From Flavobacteriaceae bacterium (GTDB lineage Bacteria; Bacteroidota; Bacteroidia; Flavobacteriales; Flavobacteriaceae): 64,000 nucleotides of DNA. The translations under genes were made by a program, and so were the position numbers. The DNA lies in NCBI GenBank assembly GCA_024743095.1, contig JANSXF010000004.1, forward strand, positions 1 to 64,000, read 5' to 3'. Shown piece by piece: positions 1-8,052 of this stretch (positions are counted from its first letter, which is position 1; every line of letters starts with the position of its first letter). The notes beneath the pieces were generated by a model. The model made no database searches, was not told the origin of the DNA, and was given only the letters and a program-made list of their open reading frames with translations.

Positions 1-1054
1 TATCTTTTAATGCCAAGGCTTCCTTTTCCTTTATATCCAATTGACTTATTTTAATTCTTGATAAGTCATAGTTCACGTCCTTAAAATTTGGGTTGTTCAG
101 AAAGTCGGTTTGAGTATAAAGGTTGATCTCCTTTTTTCCGTTTTCTTTACAAAATTGTTTGAAGGATCCATTGTATAATTGTAACCCGCCTTCTTGAGTG
201 GGTCGAATACCCTCCATAAAATCCTCATAGGAATAGCTTGGGTGAAATTGAACTGTCTTTATTGAATATTCACTTTCAATATCTTTTCCAATTAGTATTC
301 GTTGGGCATCGATTAATTTTTCGGCTTCTTTTGAAGTACGATATGTTTTTCCAGTTCCAGGTGCACCATAATAACAGACAGCCTTTTTTAAGGTGAATTC
401 ATTTTCCAACATATAAAAAAGATCCCATGTAAACATTTGTCTAAGTACGGCATCCTCAGTATCAATTCTTCTGCAAAGGTCTGTGTGCTTTTCCAACAAA
501 GAGCTACCATTTATTTCAACACCTAACTTATTGTTTAATATATTGACCAGTCGATCAAATTTATTGGTTGCATCGGCCGCTGCAAACTCATTAGGGAAAA
601 GTATTCTCATCAATCGATTTTGCACAGCGTGATATCCCCTTCCACTTCGTAATAATTCATTTGTCTTTAAAAGGACTTCTTCTTTGCTCCTACTTGATAG
701 AACTTGATAAATAAGTTCAGGGGTTGCGTTATTTAAGATTTGTTCTTTATGAGGATTGGGTTCAGAAGCCCAAACAACACCTTGACTAACATTTCCTACT
801 CCATTTTTTTGATCAAAAACAAACCGTTGTAAAAATGTTTGTATAGAATCGATTTCATTTTGATTCGATTTCTGAAAACTTTTTTCAAGTAAATCTTTCT
901 TGTCTTCTGTTTCATTAAACACATCAATTGATGGAAGTCTTTCTTGAATAGCTCTCATAATGGCAAAAGTTTCGTTTGAAGATTTATACCAAGGTGAACT
1001 TTTTGGATTATAATGCTTTTCGTAATAGTCGAAATACGATTGTAGTTTACTCAT
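1..1054 (-). CDS. McrB-like AAA+ NTPase, C-terminus beyond the window
   Basis: The reading frame is open from an ATG at 1054 to the window edge (351 codons). A Walker A motif GAPGTGKTY lies near residue 227, followed about 40 residues later by FHPSYSYEDFMEGIRP, the signature segment of McrB-type AAA+ NTPases. In McrBC systems this subunit hydrolyses GTP and translocates DNA for the McrC nuclease. Here any McrC-like partner would lie to the left, outside the window. The first 200 residues are probably a target-recognition or adaptor region that I do not recognise. Sitting next to a Cas4-like nuclease and WYL regulators supports a defence role. The family call is firm; the partner and the target modification are unknown. 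Confidence 0.8.
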   Translation of the reverse strand, partial: MSKLQSYFDYYEKHYNPKSSPWYKSSNETFAIMRAIQERLPSIDVFNETEDKKDLLEKSFQKSNQNEIDSIQTFLQRFVFDQKNGVGNVSQGVVWASEPNPHKEQILNNATPELIYQVLSSRSKEEVLLKTNELLRSGRGYHAVQNRLMRILFPNEFAAADATNKFDRLVNILNNKLGVEINGSSLLEKHTDLCRRIDTEDAVLRQMFTWDLFYMLENEFTLKKAVCYYGAPGTGKTYRTSKEAEKLIDAQRILIGKDIESEYSIKTVQFHPSYSYEDFMEGIRPTQEGGLQLYNGSFKQFCKENGKKEINLYTQTDFLNNPNFKDVNYDLSRIKISQLDIKEKEALALKD

Positions 1055-1148
1055 TGAAAAAAATTGTTTCTATTTATTATTAATGTCCTTTTAATCTATA
1101 TTCATGTGCCAAAAGATATTTTGACAATAATTGATGTTGGAGAATATT

Positions 1149-3116
1149 TTAATTTATTAAGTCATATTTAAAATGCTCATATACCATCACCATGGCCAAA
1201 GTGTCCAGTTCACAATACTTTAAAAGGGCATGTGTTATTTCTTCTCTCTCGTTGGGTTCCATGTCCACATATTGTAATTTGGCATATGCTGTCAATGCGG
1301 CTCCACCATCTGCTATTCCTTCCAATTCAGAAAGGGTATTGTCCAATTCATTCGTGCTCCAACCTTCAAACAAAGGAGGTAACATCTCATAGGGATTGAT
1401 AACTTTCTCACTTGTTTTGGTCAACCAAATATGATCGAGTTCAAAATTGGAGCTTCCCAGAGAAATATCGCCAATGGCTTGGGAGTACTTTTCTTGAAGA
1501 AAGTTACTGGTATTCAAAATAGCCGTAAGTATTGCTTTAATACTGTTTGAACCCTTTGTAAGTGGGTTGTAGTAGTAGTCCTTGACCACCTTATTAAGGT
1601 CGACCATAGTACGCTCTCCATCCCATTGGTCAACATTATCCTTTGTAGCCGTGGAAATAGACTTTAAAAATTCAATGAGCTCTTTGGTGTCCGGTTCGCT
1701 GCTATCCTTTAATTGGGAGATGATAGCATTGACAATTGTGTTTTCATGAGCAGCGAATCGAAAAATGGTTCCGTTGTCCTTTGATAAGGCTTTTTTAAGT
1801 TCACGTGCAAATTCAAAGTTGGGGAATTCTCCGGGGGTATTGTTGATGTATTCGCTTTTATGTGTGATACTCCCATCTTCATTCAATTGATGATGGGAAA
1901 ATTGAAATGCAACCTGTTCATAGGGACTTCTACCTTTTGTAAAAGGCAATGCCACAGTGCTGGTTTCAAAATCAATGAAGTGTAGAGGAAATTTCCAACC
2001 TTCTATTTCTTGTTGTAACTCTTCTGTTAATACATAAATAGTGCCATCATTCTCCCTTGCCTTTTCAACTTGGATCCATTGTCGTTCTGAAGCCGAAAGT
2101 CTTCCTGCAGCAGGTTTGATGTTGATGTCCTCTTCCACTAGCTCCTCCATCAACAACCTATTTTCCTCTACCAGATTTTTCCCTCTAAAATTCCAGATTT
2201 CAAAGGCATTGGGTTTTTTGAAATCGAGTGGCTGCCATTGATGTTGCTTTTCAAAACAATATTTGAAACCTGATTTTAAACCTGATTTTTCTTGTGCCTC
2301 CGTTGCCTTGAATTCACAATGTTTGCAACTGCCAAATTGGGTGGGCCAATTCAGGTATCCATCATTTTGATATGCATTGTTAAAAAGGCGAATGGATTCT
2401 TCAAAGGTGAGGTTGTCAAAATAGGGATGTTTGTTGGCAATGATGTCATTTATCAAGTCATCTACATTGACTTCAGAAAGGACAGACCCTCCAATATCAT
2501 CCAAAGAAGTAATGTTGGGTACAACTTCAGTTCTGGGGTTTCCATCCTTTGGAACCCTAAACATTTGGTTTAACCCTCTGACCATAGCTTCCTTAGTTTT
2601 GTCTGCCATCAATAAATGGGCTTCAAAAGTAAATTCAGGATAGGCCTTTTGGGCAACATATTTTTGAAAGGCCAGGTCGAACAAATATGGTTTCCAACCA
2701 CTTTTGATACCCCCTCGTTTTCCCAAGAACAAATATTCATCACTGGGGTCGAAGGACTTCGCCTTTACCTCAATTAGTTTGACCCGATTGGCATTTTTGG
2801 AAAGAATGTCCGTTCTGATAAATAGACCGTCATATTCCATAGCTGCCTCATAAATTGAAACACTGTTCTTTTGCAATTGATCTCGGGTGATATTCTTGGC
2901 CTTGTTGTATTCAAAATGTTCTGTATCAACAAAACAGCCATATGGGTAGTGCAAGCGAGCCAATGCCTCTACTTGAAACCCACCTTGAGCCAAAGCCATC
3001 AAAAAAGAATCCTCCAAGGTCTGATTGACGTATTCCTTTTTTGAGGTAAAGTAAAGTTTATTTGGACACTCAAGGGCTTGTTTAAATCGGGATTTGGTAA
3101 GATATTTTTGGTTCAT
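1149..3116 (-). CDS. DUF2779 protein: Cas4-like Fe-S nuclease fused to DEDD exonuclease
   Basis: This is a 655-residue protein with two nuclease halves. In the N-terminal half D103 and the E116-V-K118 motif resemble PD-(D/E)XK. Cysteines C17, C264, C267 and C287 are spaced like the 4Fe-4S cluster of Cas4/AddB nucleases. In the C-terminal half (DUF2779, from about 375) IDFET at 381-385 fits DEDD exonuclease motif I, FAAHENT motif II, and YCELDTLAMV near the end motif III. Family members are predicted DNA exonucleases with no defined pathway known to me. It is transcribed toward the McrB-like gene, 94 bp away, and may act with it. The domain reading is from motifs; the biological role is inferred. 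Confidence 0.75.
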   Translation of the reverse strand: MNQKYLTKSRFKQALECPNKLYFTSKKEYVNQTLEDSFLMALAQGGFQVEALARLHYPYGCFVDTEHFEYNKAKNITRDQLQKNSVSIYEAAMEYDGLFIRTDILSKNANRVKLIEVKAKSFDPSDEYLFLGKRGGIKSGWKPYLFDLAFQKYVAQKAYPEFTFEAHLLMADKTKEAMVRGLNQMFRVPKDGNPRTEVVPNITSLDDIGGSVLSEVNVDDLINDIIANKHPYFDNLTFEESIRLFNNAYQNDGYLNWPTQFGSCKHCEFKATEAQEKSGLKSGFKYCFEKQHQWQPLDFKKPNAFEIWNFRGKNLVEENRLLMEELVEEDINIKPAAGRLSASERQWIQVEKARENDGTIYVLTEELQQEIEGWKFPLHFIDFETSTVALPFTKGRSPYEQVAFQFSHHQLNEDGSITHKSEYINNTPGEFPNFEFARELKKALSKDNGTIFRFAAHENTIVNAIISQLKDSSEPDTKELIEFLKSISTATKDNVDQWDGERTMVDLNKVVKDYYYNPLTKGSNSIKAILTAILNTSNFLQEKYSQAIGDISLGSSNFELDHIWLTKTSEKVINPYEMLPPLFEGWSTNELDNTLSELEGIADGGAALTAYAKLQYVDMEPNEREEITHALLKYCELDTLAMVMVYEHFKYDLIN

Positions 3117-3162
3117 TACCCAAAAAGGATTAATAAGTTAATGGTGTGTTTAAGATAACTAA

Positions 3163-3381
3163 TTATTGGTCAAATAATTGTAAGTAGAGGAATTCCTTAT
3201 CAATTGCTTCCTCAAACAGCTTTCGCTCACGGGCTTCTAGCCTTTGATGATGTTCTTTAAGAGCGGTAATATTAGATGCTGTAATTATTTGTGGCTTTTT
3301 CTTAAGTCCAATGCCCACAAAATGTTTAGAACTTCCTTTTTTTTGCAGTCCTTTTAACATACTCTTTTTCTGTGATTTCAT
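3163..3381 (-). CDS. small basic hypothetical protein
   Basis: A 72-residue product results if translation starts at the ATG at 3381. This start is preferred because the longer frame (to 3429) would overlap the end of the upstream deoxyribonucleotidase gene. The N-terminus is very basic (KSQKKSMLKGLQKKG) and the C-terminal half is predicted helical with many charged residues (EARERKLFEEAIDKE). No domain is recognised. It lies 12 bp downstream of the HAD phosphatase gene on the same strand, so the two are probably co-transcribed. It could be a nucleic-acid-binding peptide, but nothing proves that it is expressed. Confidence 0.45.
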   Translation of the reverse strand: MKSQKKSMLKGLQKKGSSKHFVGIGLKKKPQIITASNITALKEHHQRLEARERKLFEEAIDKEFLYLQLFDQ

Positions 3382-3392
3382 ATAAATTGTTT

Positions 3393-3836
3393 TTATGATT
3401 GTTTTAAATAAGTCATTACACTTCCCCAATCAGGAAAAGAGGTACTTCCGAAATGAATCCATTGTCCCAGGAATTCGGAAGCACCGTTTTTTGCCCTGTC
3501 ATCAATAAGATAATCACCGATCATTAACTGTTTTTGGTGTGATAGAATCAATCGCTTCCTGACTTTTTTCGAATTGAAATGATTCGAGATCCATAATCGC
3601 TTGTGCATCCATGCCTCAGGATTGTCCCATGGAGCAGCCGATAGGAAATACACTTCAAACTTCGGGTCTGCCAACAATTGGTTGACACTTTCGATAGCTC
3701 CTTCTATTGGATGAAGTGATGCGAACAAACCTGGAATAATATCGGCTGAATCGTATTCAGACAACCCAAGTTCTCTAATGCTCCTGTCAAAGTCGGCAAT
3801 AACGCCATCCATATCGATGTAGACTATTTGTTTCAT
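3393..3836 (-). CDS. 5'(3')-deoxyribonucleotidase-like HAD phosphatase
   Basis: This 147-residue protein begins with the HAD motif I DMDGVIADFD, where the first Asp is the nucleophile and the second the acid/base. Motif II is FLSAAPW, and the Lys and acidic motifs follow around QKQLMIGDYLIDDRAKNG. The order and length match the NT5C-type deoxyribonucleotidase family, which dephosphorylates deoxynucleoside monophosphates. The gene is divergent from the WYL regulator at 3918, and the palindrome at 3890-3906 sits between them. It could adjust nucleotide pools in a defence context, or be ordinary salvage carried by the island. Family call good, role uncertain. Confidence 0.8.
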   Translation of the reverse strand: MKQIVYIDMDGVIADFDRSIRELGLSEYDSADIIPGLFASLHPIEGAIESVNQLLADPKFEVYFLSAAPWDNPEAWMHKRLWISNHFNSKKVRKRLILSHQKQLMIGDYLIDDRAKNGASEFLGQWIHFGSTSFPDWGSVMTYLKQS

Positions 3837-3889
3837 ATTATTTAATTACTGTTAATTTCTCTTGAGTATTGCAAACATAAAATGTAACT

Positions 3890-3906
3890 TGGACAAATAA
3901 TGTCCA
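3890..3906. promoter_or_regulatory. 17-bp palindromic operator candidate (TGGACA-N5-TGTCCA)
   Basis: Two perfect 6-bp half sites, TGGACA and TGTCCA, are separated by 5 bp in the 81-bp gap between the divergent deoxyribonucleotidase and WYL regulator genes. The palindrome ends 11 bp before the WYL start codon. WYL/HTH regulators usually bind as dimers next to their own gene, so this is a likely autoregulatory site. The position and symmetry are seen directly; the function is inferred. Confidence 0.5.
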
Positions 3907-3917
3907 CTTAAATTTCA

Positions 3918-4862
3918 ATGTCAAAATATCCCAATATTAAAAGATTGATCTTGATCAAAGACTTACTCTCTATTAGGCCAAGGTCCTCAACCGAAATATT
4001 AAAACACCTAGAACAACAGGAAGCAAAAATTGAGAGTACTAAAACCATTGCGAGGGACATAAAAATTCTGCGGGAACTAGGTTATGACATTGAAAACCCA
4101 ACTAAAAACAGGGGGTATTTATTGACAAACTCTGATTACAAGGAAGACTTGCTGGACAGATACAATGATTATCTAAATCTATCCAAATTGCCGAAGTCAA
4201 AAAATGAGGGCGGGCTTATTACTTCACCAGTTTTAAAAGGTGTAGAACTACTACCCCAGCTATTTAAGGCAGTCGACGAGTATTATATAATTCAGTTTGA
4301 AAACCATGCATTTACATCTGATACTTCGCTTCGGCAAGTTTGCCCTTTGGCATTAAAAGAATATCAGGGCAAATGGCATCTACACACTTATGATATTTCA
4401 ATAGATAAATTCAGGACATTTGGGGTGGACAGGATGGCGAAATTAAAGTTGTTAGACCCATTTAATCCTGAAACCATCAAAAATGCTGATAAGGAAATTG
4501 AGCTTTTTAAAAGAAGGTTAGGATCCGCTAAGCCCATGGATGGGTATTTTGAAGATGGTATTGTAAAGCCCCAACTCATCAAGGTTTGGGTATCCTCTTT
4601 TTATCTAAATTATTTAAAAACCAAAAAACTCCATTACTCCCAAGAAATAACAACTGAAACAAAAGAGATTAAAAATTTTGCAACTGGCAAAATCATGACC
4701 TACACTAAGGTTGTTTATGTGTTGGTGCCTAATTACGATTTAATCAAGGTGATTGTCTCAGGTCTGGGCGATATACTCTTGGATCAACCGGAAATGTTGA
4801 AAAAATATATCAAGGGCAAGTTTGAAGGACTTGTTCAATTTTGTACAGACACAATAAAATAA
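3918..4862 (+). CDS. WYL-domain transcriptional regulator
   Basis: A 314-residue protein. Residues 1-65 form a winged helix-turn-helix of DeoR/HTH_11 type (TKTIARDIKILRELGYDI, followed by a GYLLT wing). Residues of about 115-185 form the WYL-type Sm-like barrel (VCPLALKEYQGKWHLHTYD, then KFRTFGVDRM), which senses ligands such as nucleic-acid fragments or nucleotides in characterised relatives. The C-terminal part is a WCX-like dimer region. Regulators of this type are frequent in phage-defence islands. The palindrome at 3890-3906 is its likely operator. The gene lies 9 bp before the DUF2130 gene, suggesting a two-gene operon. Confidence 0.85.
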   Translation: MSKYPNIKRLILIKDLLSIRPRSSTEILKHLEQQEAKIESTKTIARDIKILRELGYDIENPTKNRGYLLTNSDYKEDLLDRYNDYLNLSKLPKSKNEGGLITSPVLKGVELLPQLFKAVDEYYIIQFENHAFTSDTSLRQVCPLALKEYQGKWHLHTYDISIDKFRTFGVDRMAKLKLLDPFNPETIKNADKEIELFKRRLGSAKPMDGYFEDGIVKPQLIKVWVSSFYLNYLKTKKLHYSQEITTETKEIKNFATGKIMTYTKVVYVLVPNYDLIKVIVSGLGDILLDQPEMLKKYIKGKFEGLVQFCTDTIK

Positions 4863-4871
4863 GATGAAAAT

Positions 4872-6080
4872 ATGAATGAAATTATCTGTCCGAATTGCAA
4901 AAAGGCATTTAAAGTTGATGAAGCTGGCTATGCCGATATACTAAAACAAGTAAGGGACCATCAATTTGAAGAGGAAATAAGCAAACGACTTGCCCTTGCG
5001 GAAAAAGAAAAGGAAAGTGCCATACTTTTAGTTGAAGCAAAAATAAAAGAGTCTTTTCAAGAAAAACTGGCTAGAAAAGAGGCGGAAATCGCTGAAATGA
5101 ATACGAAAATCAATTCTGCTGAATTTGACAAAAAATTATCGGTTACCGAGGCAATTAAGAAAATTGAAAAGGAACGTGATGATCTCGTCAATGATTTAAA
5201 ATTAAAGGAAACTGAAAAACAGTTGCTAGAAAATACATTGAAGGAACAGTTTACAAATAAGATGAAGGTCAAAGATGAAACTATCCAGATGAAAGATGAC
5301 GAAATTGCCCGTCTAAAGGATTTTAAGCTTAAGCTTTCAACCAAAATGATTGGTGAAACATTGGAACAGCATTGTGAAGCCGAATTCAACAAATTAAGGG
5401 CGACCGCTTTTAAAAGTGCATATTTTGAAAAGGACAACGATGCCAAGGCCGGCAGTAAAGGGGACTACATTTATAGGGAAACGGATGAGTCTGGTAATGA
5501 AATCATATCCATCATGTTTGAAATGAAAAATGAGAATGATGAAACCGCTACCAAAAAGAGAAATGAAGATTTTTTTTCCAAATTGGACAAGGACCGAAAA
5601 GAAAAGAATTGCGAATATGCCGTTTTGGTGTCATTGCTGGAATCAGACAATGAATTTTACAATACCGGCATTGTTGATGTTTCACATAAGTTTAGTAAAA
5701 TGTATGTGGTTCGGCCGCAATTTTTCATTCCAATTATCACATTGCTCAGAAATGCGGCCATGAACTCGATGAAATATAAGGCCGAACTGAACATGATTAG
5801 GAATCAAAACATTGATATTACCAATTTTGAAGAAAAGGTCAACACATTCAAAGAAGGTTTTGCCAGAAATTATGACCTAGCCAGTCGCAAATTCAAAACC
5901 GCCATTGATGAAATAGATAAAACCATAACACATCTTCAAAAAACCAAGGATGCTCTCTTGTCATCAGAAAACAATTTGCGATTGGCCAACAACAAAGCAG
6001 ATGATTTAACAATTAAAAAACTGACCTATGGAAATCCTACAATGAAGGCTAAATTTGATGAGTTAGATAAAGATGCTTAA
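4872..6080 (+). CDS. DUF2130 coiled-coil, nuclease-like protein
   Basis: A 402-residue protein. It starts with a CPNC zinc-binding half site (C6, C9), followed by a long charged coiled coil (about 35-155) and then the DUF2130 domain. In the latter D198 (GSKGDY) and E217-M-K219 (FEMKNE) have the spacing of a PD-(D/E)XK nuclease core. A second helical segment follows at about 310-370. DUF2130 proteins are widespread and uncharacterised as far as I know; a DNA-cleaving or DNA-binding role is inferred from the motif. It is probably co-transcribed with the WYL regulator just upstream. Confidence 0.75.
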   Translation: MNEIICPNCKKAFKVDEAGYADILKQVRDHQFEEEISKRLALAEKEKESAILLVEAKIKESFQEKLARKEAEIAEMNTKINSAEFDKKLSVTEAIKKIEKERDDLVNDLKLKETEKQLLENTLKEQFTNKMKVKDETIQMKDDEIARLKDFKLKLSTKMIGETLEQHCEAEFNKLRATAFKSAYFEKDNDAKAGSKGDYIYRETDESGNEIISIMFEMKNENDETATKKRNEDFFSKLDKDRKEKNCEYAVLVSLLESDNEFYNTGIVDVSHKFSKMYVVRPQFFIPIITLLRNAAMNSMKYKAELNMIRNQNIDITNFEEKVNTFKEGFARNYDLASRKFKTAIDEIDKTITHLQKTKDALLSSENNLRLANNKADDLTIKKLTYGNPTMKAKFDELDKDA

Positions 6081-6166
6081 TATTTATTAGCATTAAAGCA
6101 AATTGATAAGCGGTGATATATAGATACCCGTAGAAAAAACCAATTTATAAATTCTTAAATTTATTG

Positions 6167-6180
6167 TGGTCGTAAGACCA
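6167..6180 (+). other. short hairpin TGGTC-GTAA-GACCA in the gap before the double nuclease
   Basis: The 241-bp gap between the DUF2130 gene and the double-nuclease gene contains a perfect 5-bp stem with a GTAA loop. There is no T-tract after it, so a terminator is not supported. It may be an RNA structure in the 5' leader of the downstream gene. The rest of the gap shows no gene. Confidence 0.25.
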
Positions 6181-6321
6181 ATGAACGATTCAATATGTAC
6201 TCCTTCAAATCACATAAAAACTCCATTAATTTAAATTAAAGAGCTTAATAAAATTAGAAATAACGAGACGAAACGTACTATATCTCCCCTTCAGAAGGCT
6301 TACAAAGAATTTTTTCTTTCT

Positions 6322-8049
6322 ATGTTGGCCAGCTACGATGTTGATTCTCCTGCAAAATTGGACTACGATCAGAAAGTAGAGTTCTTCACACGCATTAAAA
6401 AAGATTGGAAGATTAAAAAAATCTTAATAACAAAAAATGAAGCAAAGCAAGTTGTACCTGCTCAAAAAGCTCTTTATACCACTGTCAATGTACCAAGGCC
6501 CTCAATCCCTGTAGAACCTAAACAAGATTACATTAAGGCTTTCATGTCAAAATCAATGGAGAACGATTTTAACGCGATTAAGTCTGAACCAAATCCAGAT
6601 CAAACAGATAACTTAACCATTAATTTTAACCCCAATCAATTCTTTGAACAAGAAAAAGAATATTCCTACCCTGTTGTAAAAATGCCAAAAGAAGGGTCCT
6701 TATTAAAACTACCGAGAAAAGGACGGGCCATGGGTAAAGGATATAAGGAAAAGGATTTTCACAAAGCAATAGCCGAGAACCTCCCTAAAATTGAGGTAGC
6801 CACCGATCTTCATCTGACCATACCCTTCTTCAACAAGCCTTATGAACCTGATATTGTTTTAATAGATAAAAAGCTAAACCTTTTTATTGATATTGAAATA
6901 GACGAACCTTACGATGGTTACTACCGCTTCCCAACACATGAGTATAATTATGATGATAAGGGAATTGTCACGAAAAAAGACCAAATAAGAGATTTATTTT
7001 TTACGGAAAGCGGATGGATTGTTATCCGATTCACTGAAAAACAGGTACACTTACAGGAACAGGAATGCGTTGCTTACATAAATGATGTTTTGAATTCCAT
7101 TTATAACTATAAAATGGAAGTGTCTTCCAATTGCTACTCCGAAAGCCAATGGGATTACCAACAAGCGATAAGATGGCAAAAAAACAATTATCGAGAGAAT
7201 TATCTGGGAATTGAAAAATTTGGTAAACAACAACCAAAATCTGTAGTTATCGTTGATGTTGATGAAACTGAAGGCATTGAAATTAATTTGAATCGATTAG
7301 AAACGTTCAATCAGCCAAATCTTCAAGATAACATTGGATTTGAGGAAGAAACCCATAAATACCACCACCCAAAAAACAAAACGGGAAACGCAGATTACAT
7401 TTCAGTCACGACCTTGATAGACCGGTTTTTTCCATTTGACATGAACGCTTTTATTCATAGAAAAGCTAAAAAAGAAGGAGTAAGTGAAATTGATATCTTA
7501 ACAGAATTTATTAAAAACAGAGATGAAGCCGCCGAAAAAGGCACATATCTGCACACACAGATTGAGAACTTTTTAAAAGGCAAAAAGTATGATGATAAAT
7601 CAAAGGAATTTACAATGTTCAAACAATTTTACCAAAAAGTAGTCTTAGGTCAAGGGTTTGTTTTTGTAGAAGCTGAAAAAAGGGTTTTGCTAGAAGAATA
7701 TAATATTGCCGGCACGGTTGACGCCATATTTAAAAAACCCAACAAAAATGAATACCTTATTGTAGATTGGAAACGAAGTAAAAAACTCCTCATCGATGGT
7801 CACCCTAAAAAATATGGGTTTGGACATGCCCTCTCAGAATTATGCAACTTAGATAATTCTAGTTATTACAAATATGCTTTACAACAAAATATATACAAGT
7901 ATATTTTAGAAAACAATTATAAAATGCCTATCTCTTCAATGAACTTAATTGTATTACATGAAAGTTTTAATCAATATTATCGTATCAACCTTCCAAACAT
8001 GGATAAAGAAATCTCCATCATATTTAACTCCATCAACCACAAAATTTGA
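6322..8049 (+). CDS. double PD-(D/E)XK nuclease (Vsr/DUF559-like plus RecB/Cas4-like)
   Basis: From the first ATG the protein has 575 residues. A first nuclease domain (about 140-260) shows EPDIVLID with D177 and a LFIDIEIDEP strand, resembling Vsr/DUF559-like endonucleases. A second domain (about 355-545) carries the full RecB-type set: GTYLH (H411), E450/E452, IAGTVDAIF (D467), IVDWKRS (D482, K484) and a QQNIY motif near 522. The frame stays open and protein-like for about 29 codons upstream (to 6235) with no ATG, so the true N-terminus may use a rare start codon. The gene lies 3 bp before an SF1 helicase gene; together they look like a split Dna2/AddAB-like DNA-processing pair. Confidence 0.8.
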   Translation: MLASYDVDSPAKLDYDQKVEFFTRIKKDWKIKKILITKNEAKQVVPAQKALYTTVNVPRPSIPVEPKQDYIKAFMSKSMENDFNAIKSEPNPDQTDNLTINFNPNQFFEQEKEYSYPVVKMPKEGSLLKLPRKGRAMGKGYKEKDFHKAIAENLPKIEVATDLHLTIPFFNKPYEPDIVLIDKKLNLFIDIEIDEPYDGYYRFPTHEYNYDDKGIVTKKDQIRDLFFTESGWIVIRFTEKQVHLQEQECVAYINDVLNSIYNYKMEVSSNCYSESQWDYQQAIRWQKNNYRENYLGIEKFGKQQPKSVVIVDVDETEGIEINLNRLETFNQPNLQDNIGFEEETHKYHHPKNKTGNADYISVTTLIDRFFPFDMNAFIHRKAKKEGVSEIDILTEFIKNRDEAAEKGTYLHTQIENFLKGKKYDDKSKEFTMFKQFYQKVVLGQGFVFVEAEKRVLLEEYNIAGTVDAIFKKPNKNEYLIVDWKRSKKLLIDGHPKKYGFGHALSELCNLDNSSYYKYALQQNIYKYILENNYKMPISSMNLIVLHESFNQYYRINLPNMDKEISIIFNSINHKI

Positions 8050-8052
8050 ATT

